Positions 43,199-51,739 of a stretch of DNA of 64,000 bases are shown here, one piece after another. Numbering within the stretch: position 1 is the stretch's first letter; the number at the start of each line of letters is the position of its first letter. This DNA comes from JAICYJ01 sp963737445 (GTDB lineage: Bacteria; Actinomycetota; Thermoleophilia; Gaiellales; JAICJC01), in assembly GCA_963737445.1 (NCBI GenBank), contig CAVTSO010000004.1, positions 1 to 64,000 on the forward strand. Direction: 5' to 3'. Position numbers and translations under genes: made by a program. The notes beneath the pieces were generated by a model. That model worked only from the letters and a program-made list of their open reading frames with translations, did no database searches and had not been told where the DNA came from.

Positions 43199-43216
43199 CG
43201 ATGACGATCGTCATCG
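43199..43216. promoter_or_regulatory. Candidate TetR operator, site 2
   Basis: A perfect 18-bp palindrome, CGATGACGATCGTCATCG, just after a TAGGAT box (43187-43192) reading toward the hydrolase gene. Sites 1 and 2 would let one regulator control both divergent promoters. Confidence 0.7.
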
Positions 43217-43245
43217 AGATAGAGCGCAGAGTGGAGGGGAGTCAG

Positions 43246-44109
43246 ATGAGCGCAGAGGCGGGTTCACCGATCACGACCTATTTCCGAGTCTGCGATGGGG
43301 TGCGCGTGAGGTTCGCTGACACGAAGGCGGACTCGGACGTCACCGTGCTGCTGCTGGCACCGTGGCCGGAAAGCCTGTGGGCCTTCCGGCGCATCTGGGA
43401 CCGCGTCTCGGCCGTGGGGCGGGCTGTGGCCATCGACATGCCGGGCTTCGGCCACTCGGACGGTCGCGCGGAGTTGATCGCCCCGGACGCCTCGGCAGCG
43501 TTTCTGGCCGACCTGATCGACGAGTGGGGCCTGGGAACTCCGCACGTGGTCGGCCCGGACGTCGGAACGGCCGCGGCGCTCTTCCTGGCGGCGAAGGCTC
43601 CGGAGCGCGTAACCAGCCTGACTGTCGGCGGCGGCGCTGTCCGCTTCCCGATCGAGGCGGGCGGCGCGCTCAAGGACATCATCGAAGCGCCGAGCCTGGA
43701 CGTCGTGCGCGGGCTGGATGCCAGAACCAACATCGGCTACGCCGTCGAGCCCGGCGCCTCCAGCGAGGGCGAGCCCGACGTCCACGAGGACTACGTCAGC
43801 GCCTACGACCTCGGGCGGTTCGCCGAGTCTGCCCGCTTCGTGCGGCACTACCCAAAGCAGAACCCGGTGTTGCGCGATCTGCTGCCGACGATTACCACCC
43901 CCACCCAGATCGTGGCCGGGCGGGACGATGAGATCGTCCCCTGGTCGAACAACCAGTACCTCGACGACCTTCTTCCCAACAGTGAGATCCACCCCGTCGA
44001 CGCCGGTCACTTCGCCTGGGAGCAGGCGGCTGACGACTACGGGCGGCTCGTCACCGACTGGGTCAGCGGCGGATATCGGCGCGTAGGGTCCGAAGCGATC
44101 AACCGGTGA
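43246..44109 (+). CDS. α/β-hydrolase
   Basis: 287 aa from ATG 43246 (GTGGAGGGGAG upstream). LLLAPWPESLWAFRRIWDRV (oxyanion strand), AIDMPGFGHSD, and VVGPDVGTAAALFLA where the nucleophile elbow G-x-[SDC]-x-G reads GPDVGT (Asp), haloalkane-dehalogenase/epoxide-hydrolase style. Later GRDDEIVPWS and DAGHFAWEQ give the acid and His. An Asp nucleophile suggests hydrolysis of haloalkane, epoxide or similar. Confidence 0.83.
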   Translation: MSAEAGSPITTYFRVCDGVRVRFADTKADSDVTVLLLAPWPESLWAFRRIWDRVSAVGRAVAIDMPGFGHSDGRAELIAPDASAAFLADLIDEWGLGTPHVVGPDVGTAAALFLAAKAPERVTSLTVGGGAVRFPIEAGGALKDIIEAPSLDVVRGLDARTNIGYAVEPGASSEGEPDVHEDYVSAYDLGRFAESARFVRHYPKQNPVLRDLLPTITTPTQIVAGRDDEIVPWSNNQYLDDLLPNSEIHPVDAGHFAWEQAADDYGRLVTDWVSGGYRRVGSEAINR

Positions 44110-44160
44110 CGGAGTCGAGACCGCGCGCGGTCTGACCCGCGGTCTCCTGAAATTGTCGGC

Positions 44161-44652
44161 ATGAGCATCCGACCGTGCCGAGCGGACGAGCGCGAAGCCA
44201 TCCTGGAGATCGTCAACGCGGCGGCAGAGGCGTATCGGGGCGTGATCCCGGAGGGCTGCTGGCACGATCCGTACATGAGTGCGCCGGAACTCGATGCAGA
44301 GATCGCGGCGGGCGTGGGGTTCTGGGTGTACGAGCTGGACGCCACTCCACTAGGCGTCATGGGCGTGCAGCCGAAGGCCGACGTCGACCTGATTCGCCAC
44401 GCCTACGTGCGGCCCGGCAACCAGCGCCGTGGGATCGGCGGCGCATTGCTTCGTCACCTGCAGGGCATGACCGGGCGACGCGTCCTCGTCGGAACCTGGG
44501 CGGCAGCCGACTGGGCGATCGACTTCTACCGCCGGCACGGCTTCGAACTCGTCACACCGCAACGCAAGGACGACCTGCTCAGGATGTACTGGGACATCCC
44601 GGATCGCCAGATCGAGACCTCGGTGGTGCTGGCGAGTCCCCCGTTCGACTGA
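44161..44652 (+). CDS. GNAT-family N-acetyltransferase
   Basis: 163 aa. MSIRPCRADEREAILEIVNAAAEAY opening, β4 LGVMGVQPKADVDLIRHAYVRPG, and the acetyl-CoA pyrophosphate loop NQRRGIGGALLRHLQ. Then DWAIDFYRRHGFELV. Acetylation target unknown. Confidence 0.88.
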   Translation: MSIRPCRADEREAILEIVNAAAEAYRGVIPEGCWHDPYMSAPELDAEIAAGVGFWVYELDATPLGVMGVQPKADVDLIRHAYVRPGNQRRGIGGALLRHLQGMTGRRVLVGTWAAADWAIDFYRRHGFELVTPQRKDDLLRMYWDIPDRQIETSVVLASPPFD

Positions 44653-44657
44653 CCGTA

Positions 44658-44693
44658 TGTACCTTGACAGTTACGTAACTGATTTGGTACATT
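44658..44693 (+). promoter_or_regulatory. Promoter with nested symmetric operator for the ArsR-type regulator
   Basis: -35 TTGACA (44664-44669), 18-bp spacer, -10 TACATT (44688-44693), and ATG 6 nt later. Between the boxes sits the perfect palindrome AGTTACGTAACT (44669-44680). Outer arms TGTACC (44658-44663) and GGTACA (44686-44691) share the same centre, making a 34-bp symmetric site. Strong case for autorepression. Confidence 0.75.
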
Positions 44694-44699
44694 CGCAGT

Positions 44700-45035
44700 A
44701 TGGAAGCTGTTCTGCGGGCGCTGGCGGACGACAGCCGGCGGAAGATGCTCGAGGCCCTCGCCGGTGGACCGGCCACCGCGGGCGACCTGGCGGCGTTGCT
44801 GCCGATCGCTCGCCCCGGCGTCTCGCGGCACCTGCGGGTGCTGCGGGAGAGTGGGCTTGTGGAGGTTCGCCAGGTGGCGCAGCGGCGTGTCTACAGTCTT
44901 CGCGCCGAGCCGCTGGCCGAGGTTGATGAATGGCTGGACCGCTACCGGGCCTTCTGGCAGCAGCGGCTGGACGCCCTGCACACCGAGGTGGCCCGGGGAA
45001 AACGCGAACGAAGGGCACCACATGACCGGCGATGA
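44700..45035 (+). CDS. ArsR-family HTH regulator
   Basis: 111 aa. LRALADDSRRKMLEALAGG, PATAGDLAALLPIARPGVSRHLRVLRESGLVEVRQVAQRRVYSL. No metal-binding Cys cluster, so it belongs to the non-metal ArsR subset commonly fused functionally to SRPBCC genes. Leaderless start. The stop overlaps the SRPBCC ATG (ATGA). Confidence 0.9.
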   Translation: MEAVLRALADDSRRKMLEALAGGPATAGDLAALLPIARPGVSRHLRVLRESGLVEVRQVAQRRVYSLRAEPLAEVDEWLDRYRAFWQQRLDALHTEVARGKRERRAPHDRR

Positions 45036-45562
45036 AACCGCGCATCCTGGGCAGCCTGGGCTCGGCAGGTGGCAAGGGCGTCGTGCGCATCGAGGACCGC
45101 TACGACACCGACATCGACGACCTGTGGGCGGCGATCACCGATCCGGCGCGGCTGGCTCGTTGGCATGGCCGGGTGGAGGGCGACCTCCGCCTCGGCGGCG
45201 CGTTCCGCCTGTACGTCGAGGCCAATGACATCGAGAGCACCGGGCGCGTGGAAGCGTGCGAGCCACCACGGCGGCTGCGAGTGACGAGCAGGGAAACCGA
45301 CGAGTCCTATCGGAAGGGTCAGGGCGTGCCGCCGTTTGAGGCGAGCCTCGAGGCAACGCTGACGGCGGACGGCGATCAGACCATCCTGGTCCTCGAGGTT
45401 CAGGGCATGCCGCTGGACGTGATCGCCTTCTACGGCGCCGGTTGGCAGATCCACGCCGAAAGCCTCGCCGCCCACATCGCCGGGCGTGAAGGGGGCGAAA
45501 GCGGGGCGCGGTGGGAGGAGCTCGTCCCTGCCTACCAGGCCCTGGCGGCCGGTGTCAGCTAG
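45032..45562 (+). CDS. SRPBCC/AHSA1-domain protein
   Basis: 176 aa. VRIEDRYDTDIDDLWAAITDPARLARWHGRVEGDLRLGGAF, VEACEPPRRLRVTSRETD, IAFYGAGWQIHAESLAAHI. Activator-of-Hsp90-type fold, typically paired with ArsR regulators. Translationally coupled to the preceding gene. Confidence 0.86.
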   Translation: MKPRILGSLGSAGGKGVVRIEDRYDTDIDDLWAAITDPARLARWHGRVEGDLRLGGAFRLYVEANDIESTGRVEACEPPRRLRVTSRETDESYRKGQGVPPFEASLEATLTADGDQTILVLEVQGMPLDVIAFYGAGWQIHAESLAAHIAGREGGESGARWEELVPAYQALAAGVS

Positions 45563-45585
45563 CACTCACGCGGTCGCCTCGACGA

Positions 45586-45993
45586 TCAGGCGCCCGACTC
45601 AGCCGTCCGCGGTGCGTAGCGGTGGTGGATCATCAGCACGTTGCCGTCGGGGTCCTCGAACGCCGCCATGTGGCAAACGCCGCTGTCGATGGTGTCGCTG
45701 GTGAAGGTCACGCCGCGTGACTCCAGTTCGGTGCGGGCCGCCTGATAGTCGTCGACCTGCAACGCGATCGGGTTCCTGTTGACCGTGAACCCCATGCCGA
45801 ACTCCTCGGTGGCCATCACCGCCAGCGTGAGGCTGCCGGTCTCGAACTCGGCACCCGGCATTCTCCCGTAGCGGGCCGAGCACGGAAGGCCGAGTACCGA
45901 TCCGTAGAACTCGACGGCCCGGTCAAAGTCCCTCGTCGGCACGACGACGAAGTCGGTGCCCGTGATCACGTTCTGCTGGCCGATCGCTCCCAT
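45586..45993 (-). CDS. VOC-family protein (glyoxalase/bleomycin-resistance fold)
   Basis: 135 aa with paired βαβββ. TDFVVVPTRDFDRAVEFYGSVLGLPCS, then PIALQVDDYQAARTELESRGV, ending VCHMAAFEDPDGNVLMIHHRY. Metal ligands His/Glu partly present. Substrate unknown; convergent with the SRPBCC gene. Confidence 0.85.
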   Translation of the reverse strand: MGAIGQQNVITGTDFVVVPTRDFDRAVEFYGSVLGLPCSARYGRMPGAEFETGSLTLAVMATEEFGMGFTVNRNPIALQVDDYQAARTELESRGVTFTSDTIDSGVCHMAAFEDPDGNVLMIHHRYAPRTAESGA

Positions 45994-46029
45994 CGCGGCT
46001 CCCCTTATCCTCGAAAAGCAAGGGCCAGG

Positions 46030-47088
46030 CTAGCCGGGTTCCGCTGCGGGAGTCGCCGGCGGAGGGGGCGTCGTGCGGCGCCGGTCGGCCAGCAGGTCGC
46101 GGGCGATGACCTGGATCGAGCCCGCCACCGGGATCGCGACGAGCGCGCCCAGCACTCCCAGAAGCGCGCCTCCCAGGAGCACGGCGACCAGCACCAGGAA
46201 CGCCGAGAGGTGCACCGTCTTGCGATAGACGATCGGCTGCAGCACGTGGTTTTCGACCTGCTGGTAGATGATGTTGATGATCAGCATGATGATGCCCGCG
46301 GTGGGCCCCTGGGCGGCGAACGCCACGCCGATGGCCGCGATCGCTCCGACGGTCGCGCCGATCAGCGGCACTAGGTCAAAGACGCCCATGAGGATGCCCA
46401 GCGCCGCGGCGTAGGGCACTCCCAGAATCCACAGTGAGATTCCGGTTACGAGGCCCGCGATCACCGAGATCGCGAGGTTCCCGATCACGTAGCCCCCCAC
46501 CTGGCGATTGACGTCGACCGCCAGCCGGCTGACTCTCTCTGCCCGTTTCTCCGGGAGCAACGAGAGCACCCCGGCACTGAGGGTGGGGAGTTCGAGCATC
46601 AGAAACAGGGTGAGGAAGATCGCGGTGATCGTCTCGGCGACGCCCGTGACCAGCTTGTCGGCGGCGCCGAACACCTTCGCAGGGACCTTTCCGGCCGCGG
46701 CGCTGGCCTTGGAGACAAGGTGGTAGCGCTCGTTGAGGTCGTTCAAGGTGGGGTCCTTCTTGAGCTTGTCGACGTACCCCGGTGCCGCCTCTTGGAGGTG
46801 GTTGGTCTGGTTGATGATGGGCACGGCCAGCGCCACCACGAACAGCCCTATCAGCACCAGCAGCCCGATGAACACCGAGGCCACGGCAAGGCCGCGCGGA
46901 AGCCAGCGCTGAACCAGCACCACCGCGGGGTTCAGGGCCACCGCCAGAAACAGCGAGACCCCGAGCAGGATCAGCACGTCACGGGCCGCGCTCAGCACCT
47001 CGATCAGCGCAAATGCGGCCAGCACGATGGTGAGCACCATGACCACGGTGCGCGCGCTCACCTCGACCGACACCTGCTGGGGGTTCAT
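46030..47088 (-). CDS. AI-2E-family transporter (UPF0118)
   Basis: 352 aa, 7-8 TM. VLTIVLAAFALIEVLSAARDVLILLGVSLFLAVALNPAV, SVFIGLLVLIGLFVVALAVPIINQTNHL, LTLFLMLELPTLSAGVLSLLPEKR, GVPYAAALGILMGVFDLVPLIGATVGAI, and the C-terminal NHVLQPIVYRKTVHLSAFLVLVAVLLGGALLGVLGALVAIPVA. Small-molecule or ion exporter of uncertain substrate. Confidence 0.9.
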   Translation of the reverse strand: MNPQQVSVEVSARTVVMVLTIVLAAFALIEVLSAARDVLILLGVSLFLAVALNPAVVLVQRWLPRGLAVASVFIGLLVLIGLFVVALAVPIINQTNHLQEAAPGYVDKLKKDPTLNDLNERYHLVSKASAAAGKVPAKVFGAADKLVTGVAETITAIFLTLFLMLELPTLSAGVLSLLPEKRAERVSRLAVDVNRQVGGYVIGNLAISVIAGLVTGISLWILGVPYAAALGILMGVFDLVPLIGATVGAIAAIGVAFAAQGPTAGIIMLIINIIYQQVENHVLQPIVYRKTVHLSAFLVLVAVLLGGALLGVLGALVAIPVAGSIQVIARDLLADRRRTTPPPPATPAAEPG

Positions 47089-47153
47089 CCTGCGGAAGTT
47101 CGAGGCGCTCGAGCGTACCCCTGCGGTCAGGTGCTCGGCCTGAAGCGGCGTTA

Positions 47154-47600
47154 TCAGTCGAGTCCACGGTCGGTTATCTGCCGTCTGGCGTCCTTCGTCT
47201 TCTCGAGCTCCTCGATCCCGAGCTTGCGCTTCACGCCGTCCACGCGGTCGAACTGGATGTCGCCGAAGCCGACAACCTGGAACCGGTTCCCCCAGGGGTC
47301 CAGGAAGTCAAAGCTGCGGCGACTGTGGCCGACGATCGCGAGACCCTCCCGTGTCACGGCCGCCCGGGCCGCCGCAACGTCGTCCACGACGAGGCCGAAG
47401 TGGCGCGAATCGTCGGCCGGCTGGCTGCGCGGCTCGGAGATCGCGATGAACTGGTCGCCCATGTCCACGAACGCCATGTGCGGCACCCGGCCACGCATCT
47501 CGAACTCGAACAGTCGGGCGTAAAGCGCGAGCGCCTGCTCGACGTCGCCCACCTCGACCGCGACGTGGTTGATGCCGACCAGCCTGGCCCGCTCCGCCAT
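47154..47600 (-). CDS. VOC-family protein
   Basis: 148 aa. VGINHVAVEVGDVEQALALYARLFEFEMRG, FVDMGDQFIAIS, and SFDFLDPWGNRFQVVGFGDIQFDRVDGVKRK, which carries the second metal-site Glu/His region. Glyoxalase-like fold of unknown substrate. Confidence 0.85.
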   Translation of the reverse strand: MAERARLVGINHVAVEVGDVEQALALYARLFEFEMRGRVPHMAFVDMGDQFIAISEPRSQPADDSRHFGLVVDDVAAARAAVTREGLAIVGHSRRSFDFLDPWGNRFQVVGFGDIQFDRVDGVKRKLGIEELEKTKDARRQITDRGLD

Positions 47601-47712
47601 GAGCCGAGCCTAGCAGCGGACTCCGGCGAGGACGAGGACGAGTGTCTCAGCGACCTGCCGGCCGATCAGGGAGACTCGTCTAGTGCGCCCGTGAGCTGAC
47701 CGGATTCGACCG

Positions 47713-47820
47713 CTAGCGTCCGATGGCGTAGAGGGTGGCGTTGTTGATGGCGTAGACGGTGCCGTCGGCGCCGATCAGGGTGGGGGGTGTAGGCCGACGC
47801 CCGGCGCTTCCACGCGTTCA
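47713..47820 (-). pseudogene. C-terminal fragment of a β-propeller (PQQ-like) protein
   Basis: The frame ends ...LIGADGTVYAINNATLYAIGR-stop: a PQQ/β-propeller blade (the A-D-G-T-V-Y-A-I-N pattern). About 35 codons, preceded by a one-base frame break (NAWKRRASAYTP-). The rest of the gene is absent, replaced by the neighbouring GH-like gene at 47834. Confidence 0.5.
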
Positions 47821-47833
47821 TCTCACCTGGGAA

Positions 47834-49074
47834 TCAGGCCACCAACACCCAGCCCTGCGTGGTGTGGCGCAGAATGATCCCCTCCTGCGGCTCGACCGGA
47901 AACGGCTGCGCCGCCGCGTCTGGGCGCAGACTCACGCCGTTCGTGCCTGGGTTGTAGACGACCAGGCCCTGCTCGAACTTTCGCCGGTACGTGCCGTCCG
48001 CCCTGATCTTGATCGGCCACGGCGCTGAGGTCGGCTTGCCGATGTTCGGCGTCCAGCACGCGTGCCTGTGTTCGTTCGTCACCCACGCGGGCGGGCTGCC
48101 CTCCGACCCGCCGATCCCGATCAGGAACGAACCCGCGTCCGCGATCAGCGCAGACGGCGCGGCCATCCTCCGCCACCGATCCCACAGGCTGGCGCTCATG
48201 TCGAACAGCTTGACGAAGGCCCACGGAACCCACTGTTGTTCTTGGGCTTGGGCGAACGTGTCCATCGTCGTCACCCACTGGTCCGCGTCGGGCAGGACGC
48301 CCCCTTGTGACCGCCATGCGTTCTCCATCATGGCAACACGCGGGGACAGGCTCGCCAGCGTCTGCGCCCGCAACCCGTTGATCGCCAGCGGCGGCGTGCC
48401 GGTCTGCTGCGCCCAGTAGTCCAGATCGCCGCAGATCAACGCCAGCCACTCATCCAGCGTGTACTGCGAAGCGAACGACGGCGGCTTCCCGGGCTTGGCG
48501 CCGCCCTGCGACCAGGACATCACGACCGCGTCGGAGAAGTAGCCCTGCGCCCACGCCGGCCCGGCGCGTAGCTGGCCCAAGTGGTACTTCCGCCAGGCGT
48601 CGGATCCCGGCTGCGCCGTGAAGACGTTCCACGTCGTGTCGTACTTGCGGTCAGCCTTGCTCATCGACCCGCCGACGCGGTGCGCGTACGTCGCCTCAGG
48701 CAGCCCCGCGTCTCGGACCGCCGCCGCCTTGGTATACAGGAGCATCTGCGGCCCGCCCGCCTCGACCTCGGCCTCGTGGCCCTGGAAGGTGTGGGGGTTC
48801 GCGGAGATCAGGTCGAAGGCGTTGCCGATCTCCGTCGCCGCTGCCGAGGACAGCGTCGCCGTTTTCGGGTAGGGCATGTGCCCGGCCAATGCCAAATGCA
48901 CGCGCCCGTCGCCGGTCTTCACCACGTCAATCATTCCCCGGCGGAGCGACTGGCCCACGGCCTCGACCTCCTGCTCGTTCGGCCTTGCCCAGGCCGACGT
49001 CGTTGATGCTCTGGTGCCAGGGGTCTGCGACTTCGGAGCCAAGCGGGTTGAACGAGCCGGCCATCGAACTCCAC
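47834..49074 (-). CDS. Putative glycoside-hydrolase-like TIM-barrel protein (one frameshift)
   Basis: About 413 aa. The start MAGSFNPLGSEVADPWHQ (ATG 49074) runs into NEQEVEAVGQSLRRGMIDVV via a one-base shift near 48990. Later: MLLYTKAAAVRDAGLPEATYAHRVGG, WRKYHLGQLRAGPAWAQGYFSDAVVMSW, DLDYWAQQTGTPPLAINGL, DTFAQAQEQQWVPWAFVKLF and GLVVYNPGTNGVSLRPD. The arrangement (a late FSD- or Asp-bearing strand and a GLVVYNPG end) recalls hypothetical glycosyl-hydrolase family PF14885. No signal peptide. Assignment is tentative. Confidence 0.5.
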
Positions 49075-49193
49075 GGGCTAGCGGGCAGGTGCCGGCCTAG
49101 CTTACCCGCGTCGCGCTTACCGGTTCCGGGTCCGGTCTGCCCATGTGGGCAACGACGCAATCCGCCTCGGTCCGGCGACCTTCCGTGGCAGCG

Positions 49194-50003
49194 TTACGGC
49201 TGAGGAAGGGGTAAGGGGCACCCGACGGTGCCAGTTCGGCGGCTAGTGAGCAGGGGGCGGGATCGCACGCGGTAGTGCTCAACGGTGCGGAATCCGAGGT
49301 GCCGATACACCGAGCACCCCATCGGGCTGGCCTGCAGGAAGGCGAGTTTCGCCCCGGCCTGGAACGCGTCTTGAGCGGCTTGGACGACGAGGCTCGAGGC
49401 GTAGCCGTGTCGGCGATGCTCGGTCGGCGTGGCGACGCTGAAGATCCCAGCGATGTCCCCGACGTGGGCGCACGCCCCAACCGTCACTGCTCGATCACCT
49501 ACGAATCCCAGGTAGCAGATGATCCCCGGGAACGTGAAGACGGTTGGCGTGTACACCGGCCGGAAGACGTCTGGCGGGGCCTCGAATCCGCGGGCCGTAA
49601 CGTCGATCGCCTCCTCGAGCTCCTCGACGCCGATCGGCCGGATTGTCAGATCCCCTGCGGCCGGCGGTTTGGTCAGCTCGGACGGCAGCAGAAGCATGCC
49701 CTCGATCGGCTCGACGGCGGTCAGTCCCAGTTCCTTCGCCCGCCGCTCGGTCAGCGGCGTAAGGCCGGCTCTGACCTGGAGTGTGAAGGGCATCCCCGCA
49801 GACTCGATCTCAGCAAGCGACGCTTCCAACGCTGCGGCACACGCCTCATCCTCATCGGGCGTGTGCCCCGCCCACACACCGCAGAACTGCGGGAAAGGCG
49901 TACGCGGGGAAGCCAGCAGCCAATAACCCGACCGTTGTTCGATGCGCGCGGACTCGGTCAGCTGAAACAGAGTCAGGAACGCAGCGCGCAGCGCGTTGTC
50001 CAC
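49194..50003 (-). CDS. GNAT-family acetyltransferase (two-domain)
   Basis: About 269 aa from GTG 50003 (homologs begin with the [DE]NALRAAFLTLF-type helix; no upstream coding evidence). An N-terminal non-catalytic half with GYWLLASPRTPFPQFCGVWAG. The C-terminal GNAT domain has LTIRPIGVEELEEAIDV, IAGIFSVATPTEHRRHGYASSLV (pyrophosphate loop), FLQASPMGCSVYRHLGFRTVEHYRV. Target unknown. Confidence 0.75.
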   Translation of the reverse strand: MDNALRAAFLTLFQLTESARIEQRSGYWLLASPRTPFPQFCGVWAGHTPDEDEACAAALEASLAEIESAGMPFTLQVRAGLTPLTERRAKELGLTAVEPIEGMLLLPSELTKPPAAGDLTIRPIGVEELEEAIDVTARGFEAPPDVFRPVYTPTVFTFPGIICYLGFVGDRAVTVGACAHVGDIAGIFSVATPTEHRRHGYASSLVVQAAQDAFQAGAKLAFLQASPMGCSVYRHLGFRTVEHYRVRSRPLLTSRRTGTVGCPLPLPQP

Positions 50004-50315
50004 CAGGACAGCGCCCTCTCGACGATCAACGCTCGGTTCGGTCAACGGCGTTAGTGTTGCACAGAGGCGGCACCCGGTTCGATCGCCGCACGTCGGGTAT
50101 GCGCCGTCCTGCGCAGTCCAAGCCGGTGGTTGTGTCGCGGCGGGAAAATCCACCGGATGCGACTGATCCGCGGACGGGATCGATGTGGCGGGCGCGAGCG
50201 CCTGGGTGCCCGGATTCCTGCAGTCCGTATCGCCCCGTCTTGGTGTGACGGGAAGGCTGCCTGACGAGGTGCAAGTCGTAACGCAGCCGTCGCCGTCACT
50301 TAGGATCTGCGAGCG
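50004..50315. other. Intergenic region holding a recurrent motif and a leaderless promoter
   Basis: Coding shadows only. It holds the 43-nt element (50246-50288) whose core recurs at 61356, and a TAGGAT box (50301-50306) 9 nt before the hydrolase ATG. The rest shows nothing recognisable. Confidence 0.4.
50246..50288 (+). repeat. Dispersed motif, copy A
   Basis: Begins with TGACGGGAAGGCTG, then ACGAGGTGC (50264-50272), and CGTAACGC (50277-50284), then AGCC that can pair with GGCT. The blocks recur in the same order at 61356-61404 with a longer insertion between blocks 1 and 2. Possible structured RNA or small mobile repeat. Confidence 0.4.
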
Positions 50316-51044
50316 ATGGCATTCACGGCGGTCAACGGGATCGACATGTACTACGAGATCCATGGAGACGGCTCGCCGCTGCTGCTGCTCCACGGGGGCA
50401 TGGCCTCTACTCCGGAGAAGTGGATCCCGTTCTTCGCGCCGCACTTCCAAGTGATCGCTCCGGAACAAATGGGGCAGGGATGCACCGCTGACCTCGTCGA
50501 TCGTCCGTTCCACTACCACGATATGGCTGAGGACACGGTCGAGCTGATGCGCCGGTTGAGGATCGAGAGCGCAAGCGTCGTTGGCTACAGCGATGGCGGG
50601 ATCATCGGCCTAGACATGGCAATCCACCATCCCAAGCGCGTCACCAAGCTCGTGGTAACCGGGGCGACGGCCCGCTTCGACGGCAACACTTCGGAGAACC
50701 AAGAATTCCTGCGCCACTTCGACCCCGAAAGCGAGCCGGTGTGGGACGACTACGCGCAGCTCTCTCCCGACGGTGCAGAACACTGGCCCGTCGTTCTCGG
50801 ACGGCTGAAGCGGATGTGGTGTGTCGAGCCGAGCTTCACGAACGAGGAACTCCGGAGCATCGAGGCGCCCACACTCGTCATCATCGGCGACCGCGACATC
50901 GTCACGCCGGAGCACACCGTGGAGATGTTCAGGGCGATTCCCAACGCGCAGCTCTGCGTGGCTCCGAATGCCGAGCACGGAGTCATGCCGGGGGAGGAAG
51001 TTCTGACCTTCCTGCAAGAACCGTCGAATCAGTCCGACGAGTAG
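50316..51044 (+). CDS. α/β-hydrolase
   Basis: 242 aa. HGDGSPLLLLHGGMAS oxyanion region, nucleophile elbow SVVGYSDGGIIGLDMA (Ser), acid IIGDRDIVTPEHTVE, and His NAEHGVMPG. ATG follows a TAGGAT box by 9 nt. Serine hydrolase/esterase; substrate unknown. Confidence 0.88.
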   Translation: MAFTAVNGIDMYYEIHGDGSPLLLLHGGMASTPEKWIPFFAPHFQVIAPEQMGQGCTADLVDRPFHYHDMAEDTVELMRRLRIESASVVGYSDGGIIGLDMAIHHPKRVTKLVVTGATARFDGNTSENQEFLRHFDPESEPVWDDYAQLSPDGAEHWPVVLGRLKRMWCVEPSFTNEELRSIEAPTLVIIGDRDIVTPEHTVEMFRAIPNAQLCVAPNAEHGVMPGEEVLTFLQEPSNQSDE

Positions 51045-51176
51045 ACCGTAACTCGTGAGTGCGGACCTCCGCCTCGACCGACTTGAACAGCGCTGCGCGG
51101 GGCCGCGCCAGGTGCGGACCGTAGACGCGCGCCGCGTGGGCTCTTACGGCGTCGGCGCGGACCGGCGACGCGCCGT

Positions 51177-51340
51177 TCAGGATTGGAGGCGGTAGAGGCG
51201 CCAAGTACCGGGCCCACCCTTGAGATCGTGTTCGCCGACGCTCTCGAAGCCAAGGCTGAGCCGGCGACGAGGTCAGCGACTGTACGTGAGACGAGGATCT
51301 CGTCGGGTCCGGCGAGTGAACCGATCCGGGCACGAGCACC
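51177..51340 (-). pseudogene. C-terminal remnant of an adenylate/guanylate cyclase domain
   Basis: RARIGSLAGPDEILVSRTVADLVAGSALA, then after a missing base FESVGEHDLKGGPGTWRLYRLQS and TGA 51177-51179. This is the class-III cyclase C-terminal signature (AGPDEILVS.TV.DLV.G...GEH.LKG). No upstream cyclase remains; the neighbouring paralog family gene 51376 follows on the same strand. Compare the larger remnant at 29442. Confidence 0.6.
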
Positions 51341-51375
51341 GTCTCCCTCGAATCGTCCTTTCCCCCCGTAATGGG

Positions 51376-51658
51376 CTACAGCGTGTGCAACGGCACCTCG
51401 TAGAAGTCGACCGCGGAGCGGCTGCCGGCGTTCCCCGGCCCCGCGTTCATCGCCTCGTCGCCTTTGCCCATCGCGTCCTCGCTGTCGAACAGCGTCACGC
51501 CGAGCATGCCGCCCGACGCCCGGTCGACTAGGACAAGGAGCTTGGCGTCCGAGAGTTGGGGCGGCGACGCGCCCGAGTCGATCGCCGAGCGAAGCCGCTC
51601 CAGCCTCGCGTTCGATATCCGTCGGATCGCCTTCGAACCGTGCCACACGCGCCCACAT
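51376..51658 (-). pseudogene. ABM-like protein, paralog of 39661 (frameshifted near the 5' end)
   Basis: It starts MWARVARFEGDPTDIE at ATG 51658. A frame shift around 51610 leads into NARLERLRSAIDSGASPPQLSDAKLLVLVDRASGGMLGVTLFDSEDAMGKGDEAMNAGPGNAGSRSAVDFYEVPLHTL. Very close to the 39661 product over the last 70 residues. Indel could be artefactual. Confidence 0.7.
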
Positions 51659-51739
51659 TCGGTACTCCTTTCGTCCGTGCCTGCGACCCGGCCGACTCCC
51701 GGAGGTCGTCCGACGGCTGTGTTCCGGGCCGCGCCAGAT

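Noticed and set aside
51029..51658. 209-aa minus-strand ORF as one protein
   Set aside because: It stitches the 5' start of the ABM-like gene, an out-of-frame middle and the cyclase tail; better explained as two separate decayed genes.
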